This document shows positions 1 through 10,897 of a stretch of DNA of 64,000 nt, one piece after another. Source of the stretch: Teratosphaeria epicoccoides (taxonomy: Eukaryota; Ascomycota; Dothideomycetes; Mycosphaerellales; Teratosphaeriaceae); NCBI GenBank assembly GCA_021401465.1, contig JADDMT010000080.1:62001-126000 (forward strand). The letters are read 5' to 3'. The stretch's first letter is position 1. The number at the start of each line of letters is the position of its first letter. Position numbers and translations under genes: made by a program. Under the pieces are notes generated by a model, which was not told where the DNA came from, made no database searches, and saw only the letters and a list, made by a program, of their open reading frames with translations.

Positions 1-865
1 AGGCTCGAGCGAGCAATACTTTCCGCCGGCACGGCCAATTGCCGTGAAGCATAACTGAGTCGTGTCGGATTGAGAGATGCAGTCCAGAGCATAGCTCAAC
101 TCGCCTCGGGTGTATTGACGGATTTTCTGGGCGCACTCGGGATCGTTATAGTCAAAGACTCTCTCTGCGCCAAAGCGGTAGCACAAATCGAAATTGCGCG
201 GCGACGCGGTTGCAACGGCCCGAAGGCCAGCCCTGGAGATACTGTAAGTCCATCTGTGTCAGATCGTCAAGAGTGTACCCTTACAATTTGAGCAGTTGTA
301 TAGCCCGAGTCCCGGTTGCGGTACTCCCTCCAGCCACCAGAACAAATTCAGCGGATTCACCCGTCAAGTTGCCCTGTTCTAGAGGGTCTAGAGAGTTTGT
401 AACCTGCAATGCCTTGAATAATCCCAGCGTCGCTGTCGCCACGCCCGTGCCTAAGCTCGCGCCCTCCTCGAAGCTCATTCCATCCGGCAAGCGTAGCAGC
501 AAGTCCGGGCACGCCAAAACGTATTCTGTAAAAGCTCCCACCTCTGGTGCTAATTTGTTCATCCCATGGACTAAGCCTGCAACACGATCTCCGACCTTAA
601 GACGGCCCTCGGCCGCTGCTTCAGTTCCGAGAGCAACGATCGTCCCAGCAAAATCGTAACCATGGATTGCCCCTGGCACCGCGCTGTAGTCGAGCATTTT
701 GGCGTCGGCTGGATTGATGGCAATTGCACAGGTCTTGACGATAGCTGTGGAGGGTGTAAGGACTGGCATATGTACATTGGACCTGATTTCCAATCTGCCG
801 GGCCCCGCGACAACGATGGCCGTCTGGCGGCGGGAGTCGTCAAAGATCCGATCGGCTGCTGGCAT
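1..865 (-). CDS. Trans-acting enoyl reductase / zinc-type alcohol dehydrogenase-like, 3' part cut by window edge
   Basis: Partial gene, exons 285-865 and 1-241 (continuing left), with a 43 bp GTAAGG...CAG intron (242-284). The MDR fold is visible: an N-terminal GroES-like half with GYDFAGTIVALG and VGDRVAGLVHG, then the nucleotide-binding glycine stretch VLVAGGSTATGTRAIQLLK. After splicing the frame gives RAVATASPRNFDL and FGAERVFDYNDPECAQKI, hallmarks of the LovC/ToxD family of stand-alone enoyl reductases. These reduce polyketide intermediates in trans or act as quinone-oxidoreductase-like enzymes. No structural-zinc cysteine cluster is seen, as is usual for this family. I chose the ATG at 865 because an upstream in-frame Met (907) adds only unrelated residues. 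It is divergent to the fused P450 at 1334, which suggests a metabolite gene cluster. The family call is firm; the substrate is unknown. Confidence 0.85.
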
Positions 866-1333
866 TGTGTGATGAGGTGGATCGTACAGATCGAGCCGCA
901 ATCTCAAGTCGACAGACTAAGTCCTGGATCAGGCTCTGCGTCAGATGGAGCTCGAATACTTTCGGCGAGGAACTGCGGAACCACTCAACAATTATTGGGC
1001 CGCAGAGATCGGGATGAATGCACGACCGCTCAGCGAAGGTGCCCGCCTGGACCAGACAATTGCATGCATCCGAAAGAAAGTGCCCGGAGTGGCTATATCA
1101 TCAAATGGCCGAATGACGCCGGGCTGGCTCAAGATGCTAGTCTAATGCCGAATGGTCTCATCCGCTTCGGCCATTTACAGACTCGCGTCGTGCCCATTAT
1201 CAGACGCACATGCTAGAACAGCTCAGCGGAGGGACTGCACTGTGGTTGCGGCAGAGGAGACTCTGTCCATTCCAGATCTGCGTCTCCTTCGCCGTGGTCA
1301 GCGTTACACAGACAAGGTATAACGCAAGGAGGG
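866..1333. promoter_or_regulatory. Shared divergent promoter between enoyl reductase and CYP505-type gene
   Basis: This 468 bp gene-free interval separates two start codons pointing away from each other, so both promoters must lie in it. I recognise no specific operator. Confidence 0.5.
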
Positions 1334-4300
1334 GTGGATGGCCAAATGGCGACAAGCGAAATGTCTGACTGCAGCACTCTCGCCATGCAACGCTCCTCTT
1401 GTCCGTCTGATGTTTGCAGCGTTACTGGGTCTACAGCAGGCTCTATGCCGCCGAAATATTCTCAGCCCGAAGACCCGGACTTTGACTCTTCGACGCTACA
1501 GCCTATCCCTAGGCCGCCTGCACGAGCATACATGGGCCTCCTTGGCCACGCTCCAGACTTAGAGCCCGGGCTACCGGTGAGGACATACTGGAAACTGATG
1601 GACGAGTACCCACCTATTTACCAACTGGATCTGAACATGCCGCATCCGCGGGTATTCGTGGGCAGCCGGGAGCTCGTTAACGAAATGGCGGATGACTCAC
1701 GTTTTGTAAAGTTCACGCATCGACTGCACCAGCAGATGAGGCCGGTCTTCGGTGATGGGCTGTTCTCTGCGGAGTCGACGGATCCTGCGTGGTGGAAAGC
1801 GCATCGACTTTTAGTACCTGCATTTGGTGGGGCCCCCAAGTTCCAAGACGCATCCTCGAGGAAGTATTGCTGACACTATCTCCTTCTCCTGTCTTTAGGC
1901 TCGGTTGGCTTGAGCAAGATGTTCGAAGACATGCAGGACATCAGCGCACAACTAGTGCAAAAGTGGGACCGTCACGGCCATGAGACCGAGATTGACTGCA
2001 TCGAAGACATGGCCCGACTGACCTTTGACACCATCGGGCTGTGCGCGTTTGGCTACCGGTTCAATGGTTTCTACATGAAAGAAGCTCATCCATTCATGCA
2101 GCAATTGTGGGAATCGATTGTCGAGTCTGGCAAGCGAGCCAACCGTCCCGATCTCCTCAACTTGGCGTATTACAAGGACGAAGCTCGGCGGCAGCAAAAC
2201 ATCCTCAAGATGCAGACATTATGCCGCAAGATCATCCAAGACAGACTGGAACATCCCCAGCCCGAGTCCAGAGACCTTTTGAACATCATGCTCCACGGCG
2301 TGGATAAAGTGTCCAATGAGACTCTCGGGGTCGAAAACGTCATTAACCAGATCCCAACATTACTTGGTGGTGGCTATGAGACGACCGGGTCGACTTTGTG
2401 CTTCATCTATTATTACCTTTGCAAGAATCCAGATATGATGCGCAAAGCGCGGTACGAGGTTGATGAAGTGGTTGGGAAACAGGTCCTCACCTACGACATG
2501 TTGCGTCAGCTCAAGTATCTTGACGCGGTGATGAAAGAGGCACTGCGTATGCAGCATCCCGTCAGCCTGTTCACAAGATTTGCCATCAAAGACACTGTCA
2601 TTGGAGGGAAGTATCTGATCAAGAAAGGCCAGATGCTGTCAGGCATCTGGCGCCATTTTCATCGAGATCCAGACGTATGGGGCGAAGATGCAGACGAGTT
2701 CAGGCCAGAGCGGATGCTGGACACCAACTTTTCCAAGATGCCTCCAAATGCGTGGAAGCCGGTGCGTGTGCTCAGACCACGTTGTTGAATCCAGAGCTAA
2801 CAAAGGACTTCCCACATCAGTTCGGAGATGGCTTGCGAGCGTGCATCGGGCGAGGATTTGCCGAGCAGGAGATCCTGATCCACGTCGCCATGGCCTTGCA
2901 GAAGTTTGAGGTCTCGCTGGTCGACCCTCGATACGACCTGCAACTGAAAGGGCAAATGGGTCTCAAGCCTGTCGGCTTCAAGATCAGGGTCAAGCGGCGG
3001 CATGACCGCAGCTTATACGATGGCATACCCGGTGGCCTCTCGATCGGGACAGCCACGCCCAGTCCGGACGATACTCATCACCAAAGGCTGAAGGGACCGT
3101 CAACTTCCGCTAGTGAGGATTTGAAGCCAGTCAACATTTTGTATGGAGGCAACATGGGCACATGCGAAAGCTTGGCTGACGCATTCGCCCATAAGGCTCC
3201 AGGCCTGGGTCTCAAAGTGGTGTCCAAGAAAGAATTGGATGAAGTTGTCGGAAAATTGTCAGAAGACTCGCCTAGCCTCATTATCATCCCATCTTATGAG
3301 GGCCGTCCCCCGGACAACGCCAGAAGATTCGTTGCTTGGATCGATAAATTGACCAGTTCGAACGCAACATTATCTGCAAATACTGCATTTGCAGTTTTCG
3401 GCGTTGGAAATAGCGACTGGGTGCATACTTTCCACAAAGTCCCAACATTGTTGGATGCCCAGCTCGCACAATTGGGCGCATCGCGAATCTTGCCTGCAGG
3501 CTTCGCCAATGTGAAGAGGGACCTCCATGGAGCTTGGGAGAGCTGGTCCGACCAAATCTGCGTCACATTGTCAGGCCAAGTTGCATCGAACGGGACCGCA
3601 TCGGAGAAAGTCGGAGTCGAAGTCGAAATCGACGTTCATGATATCGATCGGATGCAGGACTCGCCGGGGGCTGTTGATAACATAGGAACTGTGACCGTGA
3701 ACCGGGAACTGGCAGCCAAGATGCCAAACGGCTTTGCCAAGCGGCATATGGAAATCCGTCTGCCCAAAGGCTGCGAGTACCGAGCGGGCGACTATATGGT
3801 GATTCACCCGGACAACGCGGAGCATGTTGTCCAACGAGTCATGGCACGATTCAGCTTAGACACTGCAGCTGCGATGCGGGTGAGGGAAAGTAAGAAGAAG
3901 TTCCTACCGCATCAAAGCATGGCTGTGCAGCAATTCCTCCGAAGCAACGTCGATCTGACTGGTCCGGTGACGCCACTCCAACTATCAACCCTTCTTGCGT
4001 GGTGCCAGGCCGCCGGAGACAAGCAGCGAATACAGCAGATGCAGGCATCGCACGAGCGGCTGATAGACCAACGAGCGTCTCTCCTCGACGTTCTTGACGA
4101 CTGTCCCGAGCTAGAATTGCCATTCGGCGTCTTTGTAGACCTTCTGCTACCTCTTGCGCCGCGCTTGTACTCCATCGCATCTTCGCCAGAAGAACCCAAG
4201 AATCGCACCTCGGAGCATGACTTCATCGCGAGCCTGACCTTCGACGTCTTCGAAAGCCCTGCAAAGAATGGCCGCGGTGCCTTCCGGGGGGTGGCCAGTA

Positions 4301-4851
4301 CCTACCTCGCCAATCGTGCAGTCGGCGAAACTGTCAACTGCCACGTCCGGCCAAGCCGCGTACAATTCCAGCTGCCTGCCGATCCCAGTACGCCGGTCGT
4401 CATGCTAGCAGCAGGCTCCGGCATAGCGCCCATGCGAGCGCTCCTGCAAGAGAGAGCCGCGCTGTGTAAGCGTGGCGCACGTCTGGGCCCGGCGTTGCTC
4501 TTCTACGGCTGTCGCAACCCGGAACGAGACTACCTCTACCACGGAGAACTGGACCTGTGGTGCCGCAAGGGCATTGTGCACGTAGTGCCATGTTTCTCAT
4601 GCCCAGACGGCACTGAAGCAAAGCGCTACGTCGGTGATGCCTTGTGGGAACGCCGGGAGCGGGTATGGAGGCTTTTCGAGCAAGGGGCGCGCGTGTATGT
4701 GTGCGGCAGCGCCGCTCGTTTGGGTCAGAGTGTGGCGAGCACCTGGATGAAGATTTGGAGTGAGTTCGCAGGCGGGGCGGCTGCTGAAGCGCAGGAATGG
4801 CTGCACAATGCCAAGCGAGTGGGTGGCCAGTATGTCAGTGACGTCTACTAG
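1334..4851 (+). CDS. Self-sufficient cytochrome P450:NADPH-P450 reductase fusion (CYP505 / P450foxy type)
   Basis: Exons 1334-1826, 1899-2761 and 2821-4851 give about 1128 residues. Order: proline-rich P450 entry (PIPRPPARAYMG), oxygen-binding helix GGYETTGS, K-helix EALR, and heme loop FGDGLRACIGRG with the axial Cys near residue 460, restored only by removing the 59 bp second intron. Then come a flavodoxin FMN domain from about residue 556 (ILYGGNMGTCES), an FAD domain (RLYSIASSP, about 900) and an NADPH domain (AAGSGIAPMRALLQ, about 982). Such fusions hydroxylate fatty acids near the omega end using NADPH alone; some, such as FUM6, act in polyketide clusters. The N-terminus before the P450 domain runs about 50 residues without recognisable homology, so later Met codons are possible starts. 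Convergent with the next gene (122 bp gap). Family call is very secure; substrate unknown. Confidence 0.95.
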
Positions 4852-4973
4852 ACCAACAAGGAGCCGAAAGTCCTGGGCTTCCAAACCCCATTTGGCTTTG
4901 AGCAAGGTACAGCGCGTGCAGAATTTCCTGTAGCTAGGAATCGGTACCCTTGATCACTGACACTGCCCACCCA

Positions 4974-6298
4974 CTACTCTTTACCACCAATATACCGATA
5001 GACCACCGAGAAGTCCCTGTCCTTACACTTCTCATCCGCATTGACAGCCGTGTAGATATCCTGCGCATGCGCACCCAGCTGAGGGATTATGTCGGCCTCA
5101 GTGCCCGCCTGCAGCGCAAGCCTCAGATCCTTCAACATCAGCTTCGTCCCAAACCCGCCCTGGTAGTCTTTACTGGCAGGCGCTCCCTTGACTACTCCAG
5201 GAACCGGGTTATTTGCCTCACTAGGCCAGCATTTGCCGGTGGCCGAATTAATCATATCGGCCAGAGTGGTCGGATCCAGCCCCCACTTCACACCCATATG
5301 CATCGCTTCAGCAGTGGCGATGTTGTTGAGAGCTAGCAGATAGTTGTTCGCGAGCTTGCCCTTCAATCCACTCGTCTGTGGGCCCAGATGAACGGTTCGC
5401 TTGCCCATCAAGCTCAATATCTCCGTCACTCTTGACACCAGCTCTGGTTGGCATCCGATCATGAAGGTCAGTGTCCCTGCTGAAGCGCCCACGACGCCGC
5501 CAGACATCGGAGCGTCGACGAACTTGCCCTGGCTGGAGCTATGACAGGCATTGGCTACCTGGGCAGAGGACTTCGGGTCAATGGTGCTGCAGTCTATGAA
5601 TAGACGTTCTCGCGTCACGTTCGCATCGGTGAGAAGAGTAGGCGGCCGAAGCATCTGTTGAAAGACATTCTGTACGTGATGTGGCTCGGGCAAGACCGTG
5701 ATGATCGTTTCCTGTTCATAAGCCTCGAGTCAGCTCCTCACTCTCTTTGGCGCAGCTTCGCAGTATTTCGGTGATATATTCATCTTCAGAGGATTGGCTT
5801 TGTACTTGTCGTAAATCACAATGAACAGCTTCTTGCGAAAGCTGCCAACTTGGATCATAATAATCTTCGGTCGTCTGGTTCATCATTGCGGAGTGAATGG
5901 TGTTTTCTCGCTCACGATCCCACGTACCGAGTTGCCTGCAACCTGCCTGACAGTCTCTGCAACCGTCACATTGCCCACCTCCTTCGCGAACTCTTCCGTG
6001 ACCTTTGGGTTCACGTCGTGCACATGCATCGTGTCGGATTGCGAGATCTTGTTCCGCAGGTTCCTGGCCATAGGGTAGCCTGTCCAACAGGATGATCAGT
6101 ATTCGAAGACGGGCTCAGCCAGGGTGAGGTGGATGGTCCATGCCTACCCATCTGGCCCAGCCCGATGAAACCATAGGAGGCTTCCAGGCTTTTTGCTGTT
6201 GCGAAGCCGCGTCTACAACTTGCAGCGGCTGTCATGGTCGTGGCATGGCATGAGCGCTGCTTCACGGCCGACGCTGCTGTCCTCACCGCCGCCCTCAT
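4974..6298 (-). CDS. Mitochondrial 3-hydroxyisobutyrate dehydrogenase
   Basis: Exons 6148-6298, 5928-6079 and 4974-5711 encode about 346 residues. The first 35 residues are rich in Arg, Ala and Ser without acids, a typical mitochondrial presequence. The Rossmann motif YGFIGLGQMGYPMARNL is split by intron 1 (68 bp). Downstream are FIDCSTIDP, the signature DAPMSGGVVGASAGTLTFM, and the catalytic Lys region GLKGKLANNYLLALNN. The enzyme oxidises 3-hydroxyisobutyrate to methylmalonate semialdehyde with NAD in valine degradation. Intron 2 (5712-5927) is 216 bp, much longer than neighbouring introns, and splices NS to ETIITVLPEPHHV. The motif set is complete, so the gene looks functional. A role in any neighbouring metabolite cluster is only possible by position. 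Confidence 0.92.
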
Positions 6299-7174
6299 TT
6301 TGCCCGTCTGCTTCCAGGCTAGATGCTGCTGCGTCTGCTGAGCAGCCTGATATCGTGGAACCGTCGCAGCTGAATAGTGAGTGTAGAAAGCAGGGCAAGC
6401 TGTCAGCTCATCTCATCGCCACACCACCGAGTGCGCTGCGCCGTAGGCTGAAAAGAGAGGCGTTGTGCGCGAATTACACAATGTCGATCAGGCACACGAC
6501 CTGTGTTTCTACTGAAGCTCCCCATCGCGGATTACCGGCCCAGGTGTATGACCGAGGGTAAGTTATACTAGTGTGGAGTTCAAGATGTGGAGTTCCAGTC
6601 GTCTCCGCTATCTACGGTCTGGTGGTGGGAATTGGAGAACATGCATGTGAACAACAGTGCAGTAATGGCTTGGAGATCAATCTGTAGAAGTAGCTTCATA
6701 ACAAATTCAATGCTGGGAGAGTCCAGGCTGCTGCTCAACAGACGTCTGCCAGCGTGCTCATCGCTTCCCTGGGCATGTGCCCTCCAGGTTGTCAGGCTTG
6801 CATTCGTTCACCTTCCCTACCTAGAGTCCATTCATCCGCCAGTCGTCAGTCTTGGTGCTTCACAGCATCATGGTGCGTCTTCCCAGATGATCTGGAAGAA
6901 GCCGCTTGAGCAGATGAGAGCAGGGCGTGGCGCTTCATAACCGTGTACTGGCATTTTGAGTAATAGTACAAAAGGGTGCCTACATTGTAGTCACTACTCT
7001 GTACAAAGGAGCGTGATCTACCCTTTGCCTGCGTGATCACACAACCATGACAGCCCGCGCTTCAGACCATGCGCTGTTCCCCACTGGCTTCTTGTGCTGG
7101 CAATGTACTTCGGTCTGGCAGTCCGCAGAGAGAAGCCTCAGTTCCGAGCCTACCAGACAGCCTTGATATTCTCC
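6299..7174. other. Intergenic, no gene recognised
   Basis: Several short open frames exist on both strands, but none shows family resemblance, a signal peptide or plausible splice partners. It should hold the promoters of the dehydrogenase on its left and of the small protein on its right. Confidence 0.5.
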
Positions 7175-7696
7175 ATGTGTAAGCTACTGGTGATGCATCT
7201 CGCCTGCGGGCATAGATCGACGGGCCCGACCATCCGCTGCGCGGACGCTATAGCAATTGGCCCTCGCGGCCCACCATACGATGATGGGCGAGTCGTACTT
7301 TGTGCGCGCACGCAAGAGCTGAGCATCCGTCAAGAGACTGGCTGCCAGGATTGCGTACTTGCTATGTTGCGACATTCCATGCGAGACCTTTGCAATTCGT
7401 GCCACACCCTGGCGAATATCCGGATGGGACAAGAGGCTTTAGAAATGCTTGCCAGGGATGCGATGGCTTCGAGAGCCGAGAGCCAGAATGAGGAAGCCAG
7501 GACAAGGCGCAGACGAGGGCGGGAGTCTCGTCAACAGGCTCGGCCTCAAGGAGAGACCAACAATGAGCAAGAGACTTTGCCTGGAGCAGCAGTGTCAGGA
7601 GCAGCGCCAGTTGCGTCGACAAGCCAGGAGTCTCAGGCGCAAGCGGAAGAAGAATCACTGAGCCACTGGGCGAACCAGTCCCCCACGGTTCAATGA
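7175..7696 (+). CDS. Small Cys/His protein of unknown function (CGH-x7-RCAxA type)
   Basis: Single-exon frame of 173 residues, taking the ATG at 7175 directly before CKLLVMHLACGH; the frame is open further up but that part looks non-coding. The N-terminal half has many Cys and His: CGH, then RCADA seven residues later, then CQDC and a final CNSC. This looks like a metal-binding module, although I do not recognise it. The C-terminal half is low-complexity and charged (RTRRRRGRESRQQ), then Q/E/S-rich, probably disordered. No signal peptide or membrane segment. The CGH-x7-RCAxA and later CxxC arrangement recurs in the gene at 58268. Whether it is a real expressed gene is moderately likely from that shared motif. 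Confidence 0.55.
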   Translation: MCKLLVMHLACGHRSTGPTIRCADAIAIGPRGPPYDDGRVVLCARTQELSIRQETGCQDCVLAMLRHSMRDLCNSCHTLANIRMGQEALEMLARDAMASRAESQNEEARTRRRRGRESRQQARPQGETNNEQETLPGAAVSGAAPVASTSQESQAQAEEESLSHWANQSPTVQ

Positions 7697-8408
7697 GCAT
7701 CCCGGCAACCACGAGTTCCCAGCTCGGGTCGGTCCCGTACTATCTGATATCGCTGTTTGACGATAACGACTGTCCTCGGATGGACGGTTCATAGCTTGGG
7801 CGTGTTCTTCCTGCCGTTTCCGAACACATATCCAGCAGCGACTGGACTAAGTCCAGCGTTCCAAGGCAACGGAAATGGCGGCTTCCGCCAAGCATTAGAG
7901 AAGAAAACTGGATGAGTTAGAGCCGGATTATACATCGGAAGCGGATGACTCGCGGGCTTCGTTGGCGATTCGTACGGCGGCATAGCTTCGATCTGGCTTG
8001 ATGGTCGGCTGGAACCAGATGCTATCTGAGTCTGGGAATGTCGAGTCTGTTGTTGATGCAGCGGGTTGGATAGACTGTTGGCTTGGACCTTGTAGCGTGT
8101 TAGTTTTGCTGGGCTCAATGAGCGTATGCACCGATAATATACCTTCGGCCGATGAGGCTGAGAAGCTGGAAGCATTTCTTCACATCATTGGAGAGTCGTA
8201 CTTGATGAGATGTTTCCACCTGGTGAGGTAGTATGACGAGGGTTGTACACCTCGGCGGTATGTGAGCTCGAATCTCCACAAAATCTTGGGCACTACTATG
8301 CCGTTCCCGGTCAGAATGAATACCCCGACGCGAGTATCGAACATCCCCTTGGCGTGAAGTTCTGGCACCGACGAGCTCGATCTTGTATTCGTTTGAGGCG
8401 GACGGAGG
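7697..8408. other. Intergenic, no supported gene
   Basis: A 128-codon minus-strand frame (7789-8175) is Pro/Ser-rich and has no recognisable domain. I could not find convincing partner exons, so it is not annotated. The interval includes the promoter of the ABC protein. Confidence 0.4.
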
Positions 8409-10415
8409 ATGTGGCGGCCGATATGTACCGCAACAAATGCAAGCCCGGTCTTCTACGTGTGCCCTCGTCAATACCTGTCGAGCAAGAACCCAGTTATCCA
8501 CATTGAGAACGGAACTTTTTACAGGAGATATCCATGTTTCAATACACCGAATGAGTCCAATCCAGCAATTATCTCGAATCTGAGCTTCTCGCTTCCTAGC
8601 AATGGCAATGGGCAGACCTGGTCGATTATATCACCATCTTCGATAGCTCGGACTACAATTCTTCAGATCTTCGCTGGACAGCACTTATGTATACCTCCAC
8701 AGGCAAGGACATATCCATATCTATCAGATGTCTCGCAGAGTCCGCAACATGCTATCAAGTATGTTGGATTCGATGCTGAGAGGGGAAGCAATGTGGGAGG
8801 CACCAATGTCAGAGGCGCATACCTGAGCGCGAGGTACGAAAGCAGACGAGAAGAAACAGATTTCTCAGTTATGGACTACTTGACCGGCCATACCGAGCTC
8901 AATGCTTTGGAAACTGCCCAGTCAGACGCGGATGGAACTAGCCTAGAACAAGTGATACAGCAGCTTGACTTGGGCAAGCTGCTCAAAATGCCGGTATCAA
9001 GTTTGAGCAACGGACAGACGCGACGAGCGAGAATCGCGAAAGCGTTGATCAGCAAGCCCGAGGTTCTTCTGCTTGACGGTCCGTTCATGGGCCTTGATCC
9101 GAACACGCTACGAAGGATGTCTGCCGTTCTGCAGCAATTAACTGAGACGCAAAAGCCAAGGCTCGTCATGAGTCTTCGACCCGAGGATGGCGTGCCGGAC
9201 TGGGTGAGCCATTTGGTCTTCGTCGATGAGATGCTACGAATTGTTGCTCAGGGTCCAAAACGACAGCTCATGGACTCCGAGAATGATCAAAAACCTGCAA
9301 TCACGACCCCTCTCGACGCAGCTCAGAGCGGCACGAATACTGCGCAGAGAATGCAAGTCAGCCGCGATGGATTCATTGCCCACTCGCCACCATTGCCAGC
9401 TGGCCAGGCTCTCGTTGAGATGAAAGGGGTCAAGATCGCATACGGAGACAAGACCGTCCTCGGCGGCTGGAAGCAGTCTAGTGATGGCGAAGAGAAACCA
9501 GGCCTTTGGTGGAGCTTGCACCGGGGCCAGCGCGCGGGCATTTTCGGACCAAATGGCAGTGGGAAGACTACGATGCTCAGTCTGATCACTTCAGACCACC
9601 CTCAGACATACAGTACTCCGATCAAGCTCTTTGGGCGACCACGACTTCCTGTCACGGGCTCAGGCGAAGCTGGCATCAGCCTCTTTGACATACAGCGGCG
9701 CATCGGGCACTCTAGCCCTGAAGTTCATGCATTCTTCCCGCAGCAGCTGACGGTTCGTAGAGCGCTAGAGTCAGCGTGGGCAGATGCACCATTGTCGAAA
9801 GCGAGGGTGTCCGATGACCCGAAGAAAAGGGTCAATTCGGTACTGCGGTGGTTCGCAGAAGACCTCAGCCCTGATCAGAAACAACCCACCGCGATTGAGA
9901 TCCTGAATGCGGCTGACTCGAGTCGTGTACGCATGAGCGACGAAGCTCTACTGAAGATCTACGAAGAAGCAACATGGATCAATGAAGATCTGGCGTGGGC
10001 AGACGATACCAGGTTCCGAGAACTGAGCTTCTCTAGTCAACGCCTGATCCTCTTCCTTCGTGCACTGGTTGCAAGTCCAGACATTGTCATTCTCGACGAA
10101 GCAATTAGTGGTGTCGATGAGGCTACTCGAGACAAGGCTCTGATGTTCCTGTCACACGGCGAGAAAGTCGCTTGTGTGAGGGACAATGTCGTAGAAGAGA
10201 GCGTCCTGGCACGTATAGGCGCCTCGGTATTTCACGGACTGACATCTGAGCAAGCATTGCTTGTGATCAGTCACTCGAAGGAGGATGTGCCAGGCTGCAT
10301 ACGCGAATGGATCTGTCTGCCAGAGCCAGGCGAAGGGAAGCCGCCGCGGATGGGCACGCTGCATGGACCTCTGCAGCTTAATCCGCAGGGCTGGGACGAT
10401 ATCTGGCGCAGATAA
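8409..10415 (+). CDS. Tandem ABC ATPase without membrane domain (YDR061W-like)
   Basis: Uninterrupted frame of 668 residues with two nucleotide-binding domains and no transmembrane segment, resembling the fungal YDR061W/ModF-like group of soluble ABC proteins. In NBD1 the signature VSSLSNGQTRRARIAKAL and Walker B VLLLDGPFMGLD are clear. The expected P-loop position reads SIISPSSIARTTILQIF and lacks the GxxGxGK(S/T) lysine. NBD2 has a perfect Walker A, GIFGPNGSGKTTML, a modified signature LSFSSQRLILFLRAL and Walker B IVILDEAISG. One site may therefore be catalytically dead or structural. Function is unassigned, with possible mitochondrial or cytosolic roles. The start at 8409 is the first ATG before the conserved segment. 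Followed at 482 bp by a co-directional helicase gene. Confidence 0.85.
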   Translation: MWRPICTATNASPVFYVCPRQYLSSKNPVIHIENGTFYRRYPCFNTPNESNPAIISNLSFSLPSNGNGQTWSIISPSSIARTTILQIFAGQHLCIPPQARTYPYLSDVSQSPQHAIKYVGFDAERGSNVGGTNVRGAYLSARYESRREETDFSVMDYLTGHTELNALETAQSDADGTSLEQVIQQLDLGKLLKMPVSSLSNGQTRRARIAKALISKPEVLLLDGPFMGLDPNTLRRMSAVLQQLTETQKPRLVMSLRPEDGVPDWVSHLVFVDEMLRIVAQGPKRQLMDSENDQKPAITTPLDAAQSGTNTAQRMQVSRDGFIAHSPPLPAGQALVEMKGVKIAYGDKTVLGGWKQSSDGEEKPGLWWSLHRGQRAGIFGPNGSGKTTMLSLITSDHPQTYSTPIKLFGRPRLPVTGSGEAGISLFDIQRRIGHSSPEVHAFFPQQLTVRRALESAWADAPLSKARVSDDPKKRVNSVLRWFAEDLSPDQKQPTAIEILNAADSSRVRMSDEALLKIYEEATWINEDLAWADDTRFRELSFSSQRLILFLRALVASPDIVILDEAISGVDEATRDKALMFLSHGEKVACVRDNVVEESVLARIGASVFHGLTSEQALLVISHSKEDVPGCIREWICLPEPGEGKPPRMGTLHGPLQLNPQGWDDIWRR

Positions 10416-10897
10416 AGCCCATGGTCTTCAATCGCAATGGTCCCAAACTTGGTTTTCACTCTTTTCACTTCGACGTGCTCTGCAAAACGCCATCGTACCT
10501 TTCCAAACCCGGCAAATTCGCATCACATGCAGCAAAGTCGCAGCTCCAGGCCTCACTTGTCGGGCAGAATCAGGGCCTTGAAGCTTCGATTGGGACGAAC
10601 CTTCATCACATGGGCGTTCACTTGGGACAATTACCATCACATGAGCGCAACTTTCCACGTACCTACCTCAACCGGTCAGCTTGGCTCCGCACGGGCCACA
10701 TGCCAATATTTACAAAAGAGCCGTCCACTTCCACCACTTCTCCTCCAATACAATTCACTCCGACAACTCCATTTGCCTACCTTCATCGATCTTTGACCAA
10801 TTCTTGCCGGAACAACTTCTACCCCAACAACTTCCAACAGCACCATCAACTCCTCAGCGGACGACTCTACCTCTATCGGCGACACTTTGCCATCAAC
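10416..10897. promoter_or_regulatory. Promoter and pyrimidine-rich leader of the Uls1-like helicase gene
   Basis: The interval before the chosen ATG contains CT/CA-rich stretches (about 10720-10880), typical of fungal 5' leaders. The frame is accidentally open throughout, but the translation is not protein-like. Confidence 0.45.

Noticed and set aside
5716..6087. 123-codon minus-strand open frame overlapping the dehydrogenase
   Set aside because: It runs through exon 2 in the wrong frame and then through intron 2; the spliced dehydrogenase explains the region.
7789..8175. 128-codon Pro/Ser-rich minus-strand frame
   Set aside because: No domain, no convincing start or partner exon, and a composition close to random GC-rich sequence.
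10421..10897. Extended N-terminus of the Uls1-like helicase
   Set aside because: The open frame upstream of ATG 10898 is low-complexity leader-like sequence, whereas MADFDNLSAE begins a protein-like acidic N-terminus.
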